A stretch of DNA of 64,000 bases, taken from the NCBI GenBank assembly GCA_030762935.1, contig CM060897.1, positions 113,828,176-113,892,175 of the forward strand. Direction: 5' to 3'. This document shows, piece by piece, positions 10,911 through 22,303 of this stretch. Position 1 is the stretch's first letter, and each line of letters opens with the position of its first letter. The DNA comes from Hymenopus coronatus. Taxonomy: Eukaryota; Arthropoda; Insecta; Mantodea; Hymenopodidae. The position numbers were made by a program, and so were the translations under genes. The notes beneath the pieces were generated by a model. The model ran no database searches. It worked only from the letters and a program-made list of their open reading frames with translations, and was not told where the DNA came from.

Positions 10911-11168
10911 TAGGTAGAGTCAGACTGAAAAATTCAATACCATGCCGGGTACTTACGATATTGTAAGTCGGCATTGGGGTATATCTCCTCAAAATCATTT
11001 GAGATCACCTTGTGGTTTACCGAGAAACATGCGAGTCAGTTGAAAAATTCAATGTTGTGCGGATATGTTGCCATGTTAGCTCAGTGGTAGAGCAACCAGC
11101 TAGAGAACGGGAGATCCATAGTTCAAATCCCGGCTATAGCACTGAGTTTTCAATCTGATTCTACCTAT
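10911..11168 (+). mobile_element. inverted-repeat-bounded tRNA-like element
   Basis: The left end GATAGGTAGAGTCAGACTGA is repeated inverted at the right end (TCAATCTGATTCTACCTATTT). Inside, 11070-11145 folds like a tRNA: box A TTAGCTCAGTGGTAGAGC and box B AGTTCAAATCCC. The left end string recurs at 26632-26657, so it is interspersed. It could be a SINE with terminal inverted repeats or a MITE that captured a tRNA gene. Confidence 0.6.
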
Positions 11169-11309
11169 TTAAATCCTGCCCTACACACGGCTTGTGTGAA
11201 AGAAAAATTAAATCAATTTAAGTATTGTTTTATTTGTAAAGAAACATAAATTCAATCTCTGACCAGGCACTTTTGCGCCATCCTGCCGCTTTCTCGACCT
11301 GTTTTACAA

Positions 11310-11665
11310 TTTTTTTTTCGTATTCGCCTTACCCTCTGGTATTTTTGGGACTGACAGCCCTCAGGGATTTATATGCAGATACCTAGGAATCAGAAGTCTC
11401 TCGGGGAGTGATCGGCACGAAACTACAGAATGAAGAACTTGGAACGAATGGTCGGCCCGAGTCAGACATGAGCGTGAGGAAGAGGAAATGCAAGCGAAAT
11501 GGATGATATGAAAGATGAAGATGGAGTAATTGGTGGAATTAATGGTGGGGGAAAATGGAGGAACCGGAGAAAACTCGCTCAGGCGCCGCTTCGTTCATCA
11601 CAAACACATGTGGACGCTTTGGGTCGAACGCGGCTGGGTGGGAGGCGAGCGGTTACAAACTTCTT
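11310..11665 (-). mobile_element. tRNA-derived SINE, family A, minus strand
   Basis: Reverse complement of the SINE at 3650-3965: it contains CATCCATTTCGCTTGCATTTC, CGGGCCGACCATTCGTTC and a GGGCTGTCAGTCCC-AAAAATACC 3' end. The tRNA-like head near 11590-11660 is decayed (box B remnant GTTCGACCC). The plus-strand open frames here are accidental. Confidence 0.75.
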
Positions 11666-11698
11666 ACAAAAGATTACTACTTTCTCAAGCACCTAGAG

Positions 11699-12390
11699 AA
11701 ATCTACATAAAATATGCATAGTAGCGAGAAAATATATTGTATTCCACCCAAAAATTCAATGTCGAGATTTTGCCTGAAATATATGTTTTAGGTCCCCTGA
11801 GTCTGAAAAAAGCATTTTAATAAGAATGTGCGCGCGTGCGTGTTTGTGTGTGTGTGTATGTGCGTGTGTGTGGGTGGGTGTGTGTGGACAGCATAGCTCA
11901 AAAAGGAAAAGAACGTTAAAAACCAAACTCGGACTTATGTTGAGTATCTTTTAAGGATGAGACACGAAGATTTCAAAAAAAAAAAAAAATCCTGCACCAC
12001 AGAAAAAAATTTGAAAATTTTGCTTTTCTCAGTATTAATTAAAATACTGTATATTAAAAATAGTTACGTCTCAAAACATTAATATTTTGAGATAAACAAA
12101 AACTTAATTGGTTTCAGTTTTATAAAACATTTCTCATGCGCGAACTGGTCAGCACCTGGCTACACAAAGAAACGGATTTTTAAACCCTTAGCAACCACAT
12201 ATTAAAACATATCACTATCGGGATAGCCTAGTGTGTTTCCTTATACGTCTTCTACTTAAAAGGAAGCAAGTATAAGAATATAGGTAAGTAAGTAATTTTA
12301 TCTCGATTATCTTGAAATAGATAAATGAATAAGCTTATTAATAATGTGTTACAGTGATGTAGAGAAAGTCGTGTGAATGGAACACATAAG
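11699..12390 (-). mobile_element. CTGATG element, minus strand
   Basis: TTCCACCCAAAAATTC, a TG microsatellite at 11830-11885, AGCTCAAAAAGGAAAAG, then the reverse head GTAGAGAAAGTCGTGTGAATGGAACACATAAG. The 3' palindrome is decayed and part of the body is deleted. Confidence 0.85.
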
Positions 12391-12400
12391 ATTTCTTTTA

Positions 12401-13046
12401 TTTTCTCTAACCCGCTTGCACTATTTGCATAGTGTATAGAGAAGGTATCCTATTCCACTCAAAAATTCGATGTCGAGATTTCACTGAAAATATATGTTTT
12501 GGTGTCCCCTGAGTCCGAAAAGAAAATTTTTATTAAAAGGTCCGTGTGTGTCTGTGGTCAGCGTAACTCAAAGACGAAAAGAGCTTTAAATACCAAGGCT
12601 TAGTAATCGTATATCTTGAATTTTCTGGGATCAGCTACTGAAAACCTCTTTATTCTGGATGAATTTTGCCGAGTTTTGCTTAACAAGGGATAGACAAATA
12701 CTTCACAAAAAATGTAAATTTTGTCAAACAAACAGGCTATGTCATTTACGCTTTATTTGTGGAGGTAACCGTCTCCGGGATATTTCTTTTTATCGTTTTC
12801 AGTTTTAAAATGACATAACGTTTATTATGGAGAACTTGTCAAAGCTTGGCCACACAAAGAATAGCAATCACATTTTAAAACATTTGACTGCAGGGTAGCC
12901 TAATGTATTCCCTTATTTCCCATATACTTACAAGAAAGCACTTCTGTTAATGTTTGACTCGATTAACATGCAGTAGACAGAAGAATAAGCATTTAATAAT
13001 AGTTTGTTACAGAGATGTACAGAAAGATATGTGAGTGGAAAAATCA
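12401..13046 (-). mobile_element. CTGATG element, minus strand, directly adjacent
   Basis: TTTTCTCTAACC...TATTTGCATAGTGTATAGAGAAGGTAT is the 3' palindrome; the copy ends in TACAGAAAGATATGTGAGTGGAA. It follows the previous copy after about 10 A/T bases. The microsatellite is reduced to GTGTGTGTCTGTGG and a body segment is lost. Confidence 0.85.
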
Positions 13047-13049
13047 TAT

Positions 13050-13133
13050 TTTTTGATTCAGGATCTCAAACTATATTTCCGCGAAATCTTGATAGGACAT
13101 TTTTGGGTGTAATACAGTACAGAAAGTAAAACG
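13050..13133 (+). mobile_element. CTGATG element, plus-strand 3' tail scrap
   Basis: TTTTTGATTCAGGATCTCAAAC through TTTTTGGGTGTAATACAG-TACAGAAAGTAAAA is the family's 3' block without the palindrome. Confidence 0.65.
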
Positions 13134-13425
13134 AAAAGTCAGCTAAATACCGAACTTGATTATTTAGTTCAACACCTTCCAAGGATGGATACGAACATTT
13201 TCAATAAAGTTTTCCGACTCCAAAGTACTGTGTTTATGGAAAAAGTTTCGAAAATGTTGATTGGCCCCAACATTTTGATTAAAATACTATGTATGAAAGA
13301 TATGTTCATGGTAAACAAAATATATACCATACATTTTTTCTGGTAACAGCTTCTAAAGTCCTTTTCATTTTGAATACATTTTGCATAATATACATAGACA
13401 AAAGCTTACTATCCAAACTTGTGCT
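13134..13425 (-). mobile_element. CTGATG element, minus-strand internal fragment
   Basis: ACGAAAAGTCAGCTAAATACCGAAC... down to ATAGACAAAAGCTTACTATCC matches the family body in reverse, joined directly to the preceding plus-strand tail. The join suggests rearrangement between copies. Confidence 0.65.
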
Positions 13426-13444
13426 TGTTTGTGAGGTTATTTTT

Positions 13445-13598
13445 ACTTTCTCTATACGTACTATGCATTAAGTGTATAGAGAAGGTATTATAATGCACCC
13501 AAAAATTCGATACCGATATTTCACCGGAAATACATGTTTTGAGACAGACACCCTGAATACAAAAAAAAAAAAAATTAGAAAAATGACCGCGTGTGTCA

Positions 13599-13636
<38 letters not shown>

Positions 13637-14354
13637 GTGCGTGTCTGTGTGTATGTGTATGTGTGTGTCTTTGGGCAGCATAGCTCAAAATACGAAAAGA
13701 CCGTTAAATACCAAACTTGGTATTTAAGTTCCGTATCTTCCAAGGATGTGACTCGAAGGTTTTCAAGAAAATTCCCCCATCACAAACTACCCTTCGCATG
13801 GAAAAAATTTCGAAAATTTTGATTTGCTAAAAAATGGCTCGCACGATTTTGACTAAAATATCGCATATTGAAGATATATACCTGACAAATAATATGCATA
13901 TCTTTAATTTTCTGGGATTAGCCTCTGAAGACTACTTTATTCTAGATGAATTTTACGAAATTTTACATAACTACTAAACGTAAGAAATATACAGAAACTT
14001 ACCACAAAAATGTAGAGCACAATTTATGTTATATACATTTTTTCGAGGAGTTGATCGTTTTTTAAATATTCCTTGTTTTTTGTTTTAGCTTTGAAAAACT
14101 TGTACTTTTCTCATACAGGACTTTATGAACTCGTGTTCATACAAACAAAGGAACTTCAGCCACCTATTAACCTATTTTGACTTCACTTTAACCTATGATA
14201 CTCCCATATTTCACTTCTACTTACAAACAAGCAAGTAATAAGACTACTTCTGCTAATTTTTTCTCGATTAGCATTAAGTAAATAGAAGAATAAGCTTATT
14301 TACAATAACTTGCTACACAGAAGTAGAGAAAGTCATGTGAATGGAACACATCAG
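13445..14354 (-). mobile_element. CTGATG element, full-length, minus strand
   Basis: Begins ACTTTCTCTATACGTACTATGC, has a CTGT/GTGT microsatellite at 13590-13670, ACGAAAAGACCGTTAAATACC with the AATACCAAACTTGGTATTT palindrome, and ends GTAGAGAAAGTCATGTGAATGGAACACATCAG. One of the best preserved copies. Confidence 0.92.
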
Positions 14355-14366
14355 GTTTTTTATTTA

Positions 14367-14520
14367 GAGGGACCTCAAATCATATTTCCGATGAAATATC
14401 GACATGTATTGTATCTGAATCAGTGTCTCGAAACGTATATTTTGGACGAAATCTCAGTATCGAATATTTGAATAGAAAACAACACTTTATCTTTCTGCAT
14501 GTACATTGTTCATACGTGAT
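14367..14520 (+). mobile_element. CTGATG element, two successive 3' tail scraps
   Basis: GACCTCAAATCATATTTCCGATGAAAT and then CTCGAAACGTATATTTTGGACGAAATCTCAGTATCG both match the family 3' block, in tandem. The end is near GCATGTACATTGTTCATACGTG. Confidence 0.6.
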
Positions 14521-14524
14521 AAAC

Positions 14525-15270
14525 AATTTAAAATAGAGACTGCATACTCTTTTATAATAATTAAGGGCAAGGAATCTATGATGTTTATCACCCTGTTGTA
14601 TAGCTTTTAACTTTCTCTGTCACTTGCCTTGAGAGAGTAGTTTCTCAACTTCAAGACAACGAGCATAATAGATTCTCGTCTAACTCTACTCTCTTCTCCA
14701 AATGTTAACTGCTTAAGGGAATCTTAAATATGATATACCAGATTCTATTTCCTCCTTGAGAGAGTATCAAGACCAGAGAAGGGTCAACCAACGCTCTAGC
14801 GACTGCAGAGGAAACAATATCGCAAGTTAGCTAGGACTTCCCTCACAACCAGAAGACATCAGTAATGATGAAGGCCAATCTTATGCAAATCTACGCGTAA
14901 CTAAACCAGCCTAACTGGAAGGCTGGCGAAGCACAACTCTCTAATCTCCAGCTTTCAACTTCGGTTTCCCCTAAGTGCAAAGCCACGTTTATAAATGGCA
15001 CGAAATTTAATTAAATCGGCAATAATCCTTCCTTTCATACGATGTAATTAATAGAAACTGCTGGAATGCAGGTACAGTTCATATTGGATTGCTGCAGGCG
15101 TGCTCTACATACAAACATTCTCTCTCTCTCGCTCTCTCTGTGTCCTATATCTCTTGTTTGTTCTAAAACACAATTGTCAGAAAAAAGAGCAATAAAGAGT
15201 AGCCCAGCTGCGCATTGCTTGCTGCCGAACATCATTGATTAAAATGAGTTTCAGTCAAATATTAACATAA
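14525..15270. other. unassigned DNA
   Basis: Purine/pyrimidine-mixed DNA with a CTCTCTCTC-type run at 15120-15140. No element or gene hallmark; a 66-codon minus frame at 15035-15235 has no recognisable domain. Confidence 0.4.
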
Positions 15271-15276
15271 AAAAAT

Positions 15277-15920
15277 CTGATGTGTTCCATTCACATGACT
15301 TTCTCTACATCTCTGCAACAAATAATTGATAAAAAGGTTATGCTCCTATTTACTTCAGGCTCATCGGGAAACAAGTAGCAGAAATAGTCTTACTACTTGC
15401 TTCCTTGTAAGTAGAAGCGAAAAAAGGGGATACCATAGGTTAAAGTGATAGTCAAAAGCTGGTTGCTATGTGACTGAAGTTCCTTTGTTTGATGGACAGG
15501 AGTTTACAAATTCCTGTATGAGAAAAGTATAAGTTTTTCAAGGCTGGAACCAAAAACAAGAAATATCTAAAAAATGATAAACTCCACGAAAAAAATGTAT
15601 ATAACATAAATTGTGTGTTTTAATGTGCTCTACAATTTTTGTGCAGTAAGTTTGTGTCCATTTCTTAATCAAAATCGTTAGAGCCATTTTTAGCAAATCA
15701 AGATTTTCAAAACTTTTTACATGCTAAGGGTAGTTTGGGGTGGGGGAATTTTCTTGAAAACCTTCGTGTCACATCCTTCGAAGAAACTGAACTTAAATAC
15801 CAAGTTTGGTATTTAACGGTCTTTTCGTATTTTGAGCTATGCTGCTCACAGACACACACACATACACATAGACACACACAGACAGACAGACAGACTGACA
15901 GACTGACACACACGGTCATT
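15277..15920 (+). mobile_element. CTGATG element, 5' part, cut just after the microsatellite
   Basis: CTGATGTGTTCCATTCACATGACTTTCTCTAC through the G-rich block, the AATACCAAGTTTGGTATTT palindrome and a CA/CAGA microsatellite at 15848-15912, then stops at CGGTCATTT where the next copy begins. Its own 3' block is absent here. Confidence 0.88.
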
Positions 15921-16608
15921 TCTCTACTTCTGTGTGGCAAATTATTGTTAACAAGCTTATTCTTCTATGTACTTCATGCTAATCGAGACAAAATTAGCAA
16001 AAATAGTCTTATTACTTGCTTCCTTGTAAGTAGAAGCGAAATATGGGAGTATCATAGGCTAAAGTGAAGTCAATAGCTGGTTAATAGGTGGCTGAAGTTC
16101 CTTTGTTTGAATGGACACGAGTTCACAAAGTCCTGTATGAGAAAATTACAAGTTTTTCAAAGCTAGAACAAAACAAGGAATATCTAAAAAAAAAACGATC
16201 AACTCCTCGAAAAAATGTATATAACATAATTTGTGCGTTTTAATGTGCTCTAGATTTTTGTGGTAAGTTTGTGTCCATTTCTTACGGTTTAGCAGTTATG
16301 CAAAATTTCGTAAAATCCATCCAAAAATCCATCCCAGAAAATTCAAGATATACATATTATTTTTCATCTTTAATTTACGATATTTTAATCAAAATCGTTA
16401 GAGCCATTTTTGAGAAATTCAGAATTTTCGAAAAAAGTTCCATGTAACGGGTAATTGACGGTGGGGGGATTCTATTGAAAATATTCGTGTCGCATCCTTG
16501 GAAGATACCAAATTTAAATACCAAGTTTGGTATTTAATGTCTTTTCGGTTTTGAGCTATGCTTTCCATAATCACACACACACGCACACACGGACCTTTTT
16601 CCAAAAAT
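15921..16608 (+). mobile_element. CTGATG element A, left part of a split copy
   Basis: Starts at CTCTACTTCTG (about 25 head bases missing) and runs to GGACCTTTTTCC-AAAAAT at 16608, where a second copy is inserted. The remaining 3' part resumes at 17508. The AAAAAT at 16603-16608 is one half of the target duplication. Confidence 0.88.
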
Positions 16609-17501
16609 CTGATGTGTTACACTCACATGACTTTCTCTAGCTACTCTACAAACAAACGTCTTACAAAAGATAATTCTTCTTTCAACACCACGCTAATCGA
16701 AATAAAGAATAGCAGAATTTCGTTTCTTAGTTCCTTATAAGTAGACTGGAACTAGGGGAATGCACAAGGCTAAAGTGATAGTCAAATGTTTCAAAAGTTG
16801 TCGTTATTTGATTGTCATTGCAAGTCACCTCTTTGCTTGGCCAGGTGTAGAACAAAAGAAAAACGAACATTCCCGTGTGTGAAAAGTATAAGCCCTTCAC
16901 AACTGAAACTAATAATAACGAATAACTCTAAAATTGTAAATTCCACGAAAATAATGTTTATGACATAACTTGCGTATTTTAACGATATCTACATTTTTTG
17001 TATGACAAGTTTTTTCTATCGCTTACGGTTTACCAGTTATTCTAAATTAAGCAAAATTCATGCAGAATAAACAGGTCTTTAGAAGATATTCCAGAAAATT
17101 CAAGATATACATTTTATTTGTGATAGAAATGGGCTTAATATGTGATATTTTAATCAAAATCGTTAGAGCTATTTTTAAGAAAAACAAAATTTTCAAAATT
17201 TTTTCCATGTAAAGGGTAGTTAGGGGGGGATTTTCTTGAAAATCTTCGTGTCGTATCCTTGGAAGATACGAAACCTAAATTCCAAGTTTGGTATTCAACC
17301 GTCTTTTCATTTTTGAGCTATGATGTGCACAGGCACACACACGACAGACACACACACAGATCTGTTTCTGAAAATACTTTTTTTTGGATTTAGGGGGTCC
17401 TAAAACATGTATTTCCGTTGAAATTTGGACATCGAATTTTTGGGTGGAGTACAATACTCTTCTATCCCTATGTACATTGTACATACGGGGCTAGAGAAAG
17501 T
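16609..17501 (+). mobile_element. CTGATG element B, full-length, nested inside A
   Basis: CTGATGTGTTACACTCACATG to GGGCTAGAGAAAGT, bounded by identical AAAAAT at 16603-16608 and 17502-17507. Removing B and one AAAAAT restores the family sequence GGACCTTTTTC...GCTCTTTTTGGATTCAG across the site, so the two ends of the element are fixed to the base. Confidence 0.93.
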
Positions 17502-17507
17502 AAAAAT

Positions 17508-17628
17508 GCTCTTTTTGGATTCAGGGGGACCCAAAACATGTATTTCCGGTGAAATCTCGGTATCGAATTTTTGGGTGCAATACAATACGTTCTTTATACA
17601 CTATGCACATAGTACGTGTAGAGAAAAT
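17508..17628 (+). mobile_element. CTGATG element A, right part of the split copy
   Basis: GCTCTTTTTGGATTCAGGGGG... GAATTTTTGGGTGCAATAC ... ATGCACATAGTACGTG-TAGAGAAAAT: the 3' block and terminus missing from 15921-16608. Confidence 0.9.
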
Positions 17629-18346
17629 AAAAAAAAACATTTTGAAAAAGAGTTTGTGTGTATGTGTCGATGCCTAAAAAGTTGCATGACTAAAAGTTTG
17701 TATTTATAAACTAATAATATTAACTTTTTGAAATCAATAACATAGATGTAATATAAGACAAAGAAGTTACAATGCAACCTTCATTCAGGTTCCTCTAATG
17801 GTTTGGAAGTTATGGTAAAATCTGTTTATGTTGTGTCATGTCACAAAAAGTTACTTGCGACAAAGCAATTAAAAATGTGGTCTAATATTCCAACCTTAGG
17901 TTTACAATATATCTACTTTTTGATTTTGCAATAGGTTTCTCTGTGTCTTCTTTGAGTTTATTCCAAAAAGCTTTAAAGTTATGAGCGTGCTTTATTGTCA
18001 TTAAAAAAGCTTTTTTATGTTTCAAAATTGAAAACATATGCTTAAATACATTTGATAGTAAAACCTAGAGCAATTCTTATTCATTATACCTCTGTGAATA
18101 TGTACAGCAAATTTTATTTGTGTAACAGAAAAACTGCTCCACAAGAACCATTTGGGACGATTTGTCCATGAATCAGACGCTATACCCTTATATCCATGTT
18201 TCGTTACCTGTTATGAACGTCTTTAGATGTTCTGGACCGTTGTCGACTTCAATCAGCAATGTCTACGCGACGTTATTGTGGAAATTCAACAATTACGGAA
18301 CACATTTTGCTGCCACACGTTTCATGCCCAAAACACACAAAAGAAT
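17629..18346. other. unassigned A/T-rich DNA
   Basis: Not part of the CTGATG family and with no recognisable coding sequence. A 79-codon plus frame at 18162-18401 overlaps the next element's head and is not supported. Confidence 0.4.
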
Positions 18347-18657
18347 CTGTGTGTTCCATTCACATGCCTTTCTCTACATCTCTACAAAAAACTATTGTTG
18401 AAAAGTTTATGGCATCTGTTTACTTCGTGCTAAACGAAAAAAAAATTCATAAATAGTCTTATTACTTGCTTCCTTGTAAGAAGAAGCGAAATATGGGAGT
18501 GCCATATGTTAAAGTGATAGTCAAAACTGGTTGCTATATGGCCGAAGTTCCTTTTTTTGTATGGACAGGAGTTGACAAATTCCTGTATGAGAAAATTATA
18601 AGTTTACCAAAAACAAGGAATATCTCATAAACGATCAACTCGACGAATACACTACCG

Positions 18658-20141
18658 CTCAAAAGTTTTTGAACAGCCTATTTTGCTGCAATGCTGCAAA
18701 GCCAATGTCATGTTATAAATGGTAGAAATCCATGGAGACATAATTAAAATTTACTATGCTACCTTTTGTTGTCAATTATGTGTATTTTGAAAATGTAGCA
18801 TTTGTTGGCTCTTATAGGAACAATTATCCTAGTGTTGTTTTGGATGTCATAGTATGCCTGAGAGTCCCTAGATGTCGTTCACAGACATCTGTACACAGGT
18901 ATTGGCTGCGAACAGCACTTCAGTACTTCATAGGCAGATGAATGGTACACATTGTTGTTGTTCAGTTGAAAAGTCTGAAATGGGAAAAAGAAGGGAGTTT
19001 TCAGCAGTAAAACGTGCTGCAATAGTCAGCTTACATAAAGCAGGCCACCCCATGCGTCAAATTGCCACACAACACGTTTCCTTGGGAAGCGTCCATTACA
19101 CTGTAAAGAGGTATGTAACTACAAATAGCAATAAGGATCGTTATCGAAAGGGAAGGCCTAGGGTGACCTCGAAAAGTAAGGATAAACATTTAATAGTGAA
19201 CAGCAAACATGATCGTTTCAAAACAGCACCCATGCTGACAGCAGAACTGAACCAGTTGCGGGATGAATCTGTGAGTGTTTTTACAGTGAAGAGACGACTT
19301 CAGGATGCACATCTGAACGGCTGCTTTGCGGCAAGGAAGCCCCTATTGAGAGCTGTCAATAAACGGAAAAGATTACTATGGGCCAAGCGACATGAAAGCT
19401 CGAATGTTGATCAGTAGAAAATGGTAGTATTTACTGATGAATCTATGTTTGAGCTATTTGGCTCAAAACGTCGCCAGTTTGTTCGAAGTGCAAAAGGTGA
19501 ACGCATGGCACCTCAGTGCATATCCCCTATAGTCAAGCATGGATGTGGTTCGGTGCTGGTATGGGGTTGTTTTGGTGGAAATAGAACGGGCGATATTGTG
19601 AAAATAGAAGGAATGATGAAGAAGGAGCATAATCACAATATTTTCCAACGCCATGCCAAACCATCTGGGATGTAGTTAATTGGCAAGGGGTTCATTCTGT
19701 AGCAGGAAAATGATCCCAAGCATACCTCTATACTCTGTAGAAGATACGTTGAACAATTGGAAGAGACACAAGTCTTGAAGAACATGGTTTGGCCCCCTCA
19801 AAACTCCTGACTGCAATCCTATTGCACTACTTTTGGAATCATGTGGACAGAGAGATCAGAAAGAAACAGCCCACTAATGTAAATGTATTGTGGAGTCATG
19901 TGCACAACATATGGAGGTATATTTCTGAAGATACACTGGCGCACTTAATAGAAAGAATGCCCAGAGTTTGTGCAGCTGTAATTAAAGCAAGGTGAGGTTA
20001 CTTTGAAGAAAGCAAACTCTAACATGTATTGCTGATTTTCATTAAATATACTGTTGTGACTACAAACTATGTCTTTTTTATTCCTTTGTTTCAAATAAAT
20101 TCTAAAAATGAGGTGTGTTCAAAACCTTTAACCTTTATGTA
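18658..20141 (+). mobile_element. Tc1-like transposon, non-autonomous by mutation
   Basis: About 1.48 kb. TA dinucleotides bracket it (18658-18659 and 20140-20141). The ends are imperfect inverted repeats sharing GTTTTTGAACA / GTTTTGAACA within the first ~28 bases. It carries one transposase remnant on the plus strand. Host sequence on both sides is one CTGATG element. Confidence 0.85.
18980..19995 (+). pseudogene. Tc1-family transposase remnant (DD34E type)
   Basis: A DDE transposase would cut the element out and join it to TA sites. The start is taken at MGKRREFSAVKRAAIV, because what follows is a typical Tc1 helix-turn-helix (HKAGHPMRQIATQ) and an RKGRPRV AT-hook-like string at about residues 52-58. 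The first catalytic Asp is in VVFTDES (codon 19436-19438) and the second in NDPKHTS (19712-19714). The third acidic residue of the NPIE motif is Ala (GCA at 19824-19826). Stops interrupt it at 19415-19417 (TAG where the family has Trp), 19673-19675 and 19700-19702, with a frameshift before 19789, after which the C-terminus continues to AVIKAR. It is inactive. Confidence 0.88.
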
Positions 20142-20651
20142 TAAAACATAAATTGTGGGTTTTAACGTGCTCTACATTTTTTGTATGGTAAGTTTTTATC
20201 CCTCTCTTACGGTTTAGCAGTTATGCAAAATTTCGTAAAATTCATCCAGAATAAAGTAATCTTTAGAGGCTATTCCCACAACATTCAAGATATATATTTT
20301 ATTTGTCAGGTAAATATCTTTAATATACGATATTTTAATCAAAACACCTAGAGCCATTTGTGAAAAAATCAAAATTTTCGAAAAAAGTTCCAAGTAAAGG
20401 GTAGTTGGGGGTGGGGGATTTTCTTGAAAATATTCTTGTCGCATCCTTGGAAGAGAGTTCCTGTCCACAGACACACACAGACAAACAGGCAGATACACAC
20501 GGACCTGTTTCTGAAAATGATTCTTTTTTTTTGGACTCGGGAGGTCCCAAAACATGCATTTCCAATGAAATTTCGGCATCGAATGTTTGGGTGGAATGCA
20601 GTACTTCTCTATCTCTATGTACATTGTACATACGGGGCTAGAGAAAGTAAA

Positions 20652-21118
20652 AATGGTATTCAAATCATGTGTTACAACTGCTCTATGGAATCAAGCATTT
20701 CAAAGTATGGTGATTTTTATTGCAATAAATATTAAAGCTTTTTAATTTTTTAACAAAATAGCTAAAAAATTATTTTCTATCCTCTAATGCATAGGAATTA
20801 CTTCATATCGGCAAATGCTTAAAGCCAGTGGGAGGCAGGCCTATGCTTTGAGGGCCTAACAGCCAGTAAATCAACGAGACCTATTTTCTGATATAACCGA
20901 TGTTAAGTTTACGTTAGAGTGTGGCGTACGCGTAACTGTATGTGTGTGTTTAAAATGGATGGAAAAAGTTTTAATTAGATTTTAGTAATTTCTAGTGGTT
21001 TCACCAAGCATGTGACCTAAGTGAGCATGCGCTGTTAGATCTAGGTTAATGTATGTGTAAATAAACTGATTATCGTGTGGTTTGGTTTACTGTAAATTCA
21101 ATGGATAACACAAAAAAA
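20652..21118. other. unassigned DNA
   Basis: No element hallmark; contains a TGTGTGTG scrap at 20940-20948. Confidence 0.4.
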
Positions 21119-21975
21119 CTGATGTGCTCCATTCACATGATTTTCTCTACCTATCTGTAACAAATTATTGTTAGAAAGATTATGTTTCTATCTACTTCCG
21201 GCTAGTCAAGATAAACACTAGCAGAAACGGTTTTACTACTTAGTTCTTTAGAAGAGAAGGGTAACAAGGGAATACATTAGGCTAAACCGACAGTCAAATG
21301 TTTTAAAATGTAGTTGCTATGGGATTGCGTGGCCAAGCGTTGACAAGTCCCCGTATGAGAAAAGTTGCAAGTGTTTTAAAACTGAAACCAATTACAAGGA
21401 ATATCTCGAAAACGGCCAACTGTATGAAAAAATACATATACCATAAATTGTGTGTTTTATTAAGATATAGATGTTTTATGTAGTTCGTTTTTGTCTAGCT
21501 CTTACGGTTTACCAGTTATGAAACATTCAATAAAAATCCTCCAGAATTAAGTTTTCTTCAGAGGTTATTCCTAGAAAATTCAAAATATGCATTCTATTTG
21601 TCATATAAATATCTTAAATATAACAGATTTTAATCAAAATGGTGAAAGCTATTTTTAGGAAAACCAAAATTTTAGAATTTTTTTCATGTAAATGGGAGTT
21701 TGGGATGGGGAGATTTTCTTGAATATCTTCGTGTCGCATTCTTAGAAGATACTAAACATAAATATGAAGTTGGGTATTTAACGTACTTTTCGCTGCTTCT
21801 TTTTTATTTTGAGTTATGGTGCCCTCAGATACTCACTCACACACCCGAACATGTTTCTTAAAGTGCTTTTTATTTTTGAATTCAGTGTGTCCCAAAACTG
21901 GCATTTCTGGTGAAATCTCGGTATCGAATTATTGGGTGCAATACCGTATCTTCTCTATTGACTATGTACATACCT
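21119..21975 (+). mobile_element. CTGATG element, 3' palindrome lost
   Basis: CTGATGTGCTCCATTCACATGATTTTCTCTAC to GGGTGCAATACCGTATCTTCTCTATTGACTATGTACATA. The last ~15 bases are replaced. The microsatellite is only ACTCACTCACACACCC at 21831-21847. Confidence 0.88.
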
Positions 21976-22303
21976 TCTCCCGGATAGCTTAAAAATCACT
22001 GTTGTAACAATTGCTTTTTACAGATAGCTATAAAAAGTCTTGTTAATGGCACACATCGGATTATGGTGTAGTTATGGTTTTGAGGGGGAGAATCAAAAAG
22101 AAACTTTACGCTAGACTATGGTTTTTCTAAAAGATTTTTCTGCTATTAAAAGAAAAGTAACGATAGATGAAGTAAATTTGAGGTTAAGTTTCAGCCATTC
22201 ACCATGTATTATTTATTTCGCATTGCTAGGCGCGATGACAGTACCGTTACAGCAGGCCGTGACAAACTACTATTATTGCTGTTCTGTGATGTAATTTGAG
22301 AAA
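21976..22303. other. unassigned DNA upstream of a recombinase-like fragment
   Basis: Contains no CTGATG hallmark. It may be the 5' flank of the Crypton-like fragment that follows, but I see no promoter motif I can support. Confidence 0.35.

Larger units (their letters stand above)
18347..20648 (+). mobile_element. CTGATG element split by a Tc1-like transposon
   Basis: The left part is 18347-18657 (CTGTGTGTTCCATTCACATGC to AACGATCAACTCGACGAA). The right part is 20142-20648 (TAAAACATAAATTGTGGGTTTTAACGTGCTCTAC to GGGCTAGAGAAAGT followed by AAAAAT). The two parts are collinear in the family, so the Tc1-like element entered an existing copy. Confidence 0.9.

Noticed and set aside
11070..11145. 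Functional tRNA gene
   Set aside because: Boxes A and B look good, but the acceptor stem does not pair well and the unit is embedded in an inverted-repeat element.
13409..13822. Similar short proteins (e.g. with KYQVWYL or STCRESK) recurring in many places
   Set aside because: They translate conserved non-coding strings of the CTGATG element (the AATACCAAGTTTGGTATTT palindrome and the 3' end). Frames are short, differ in phase between copies and are interrupted.
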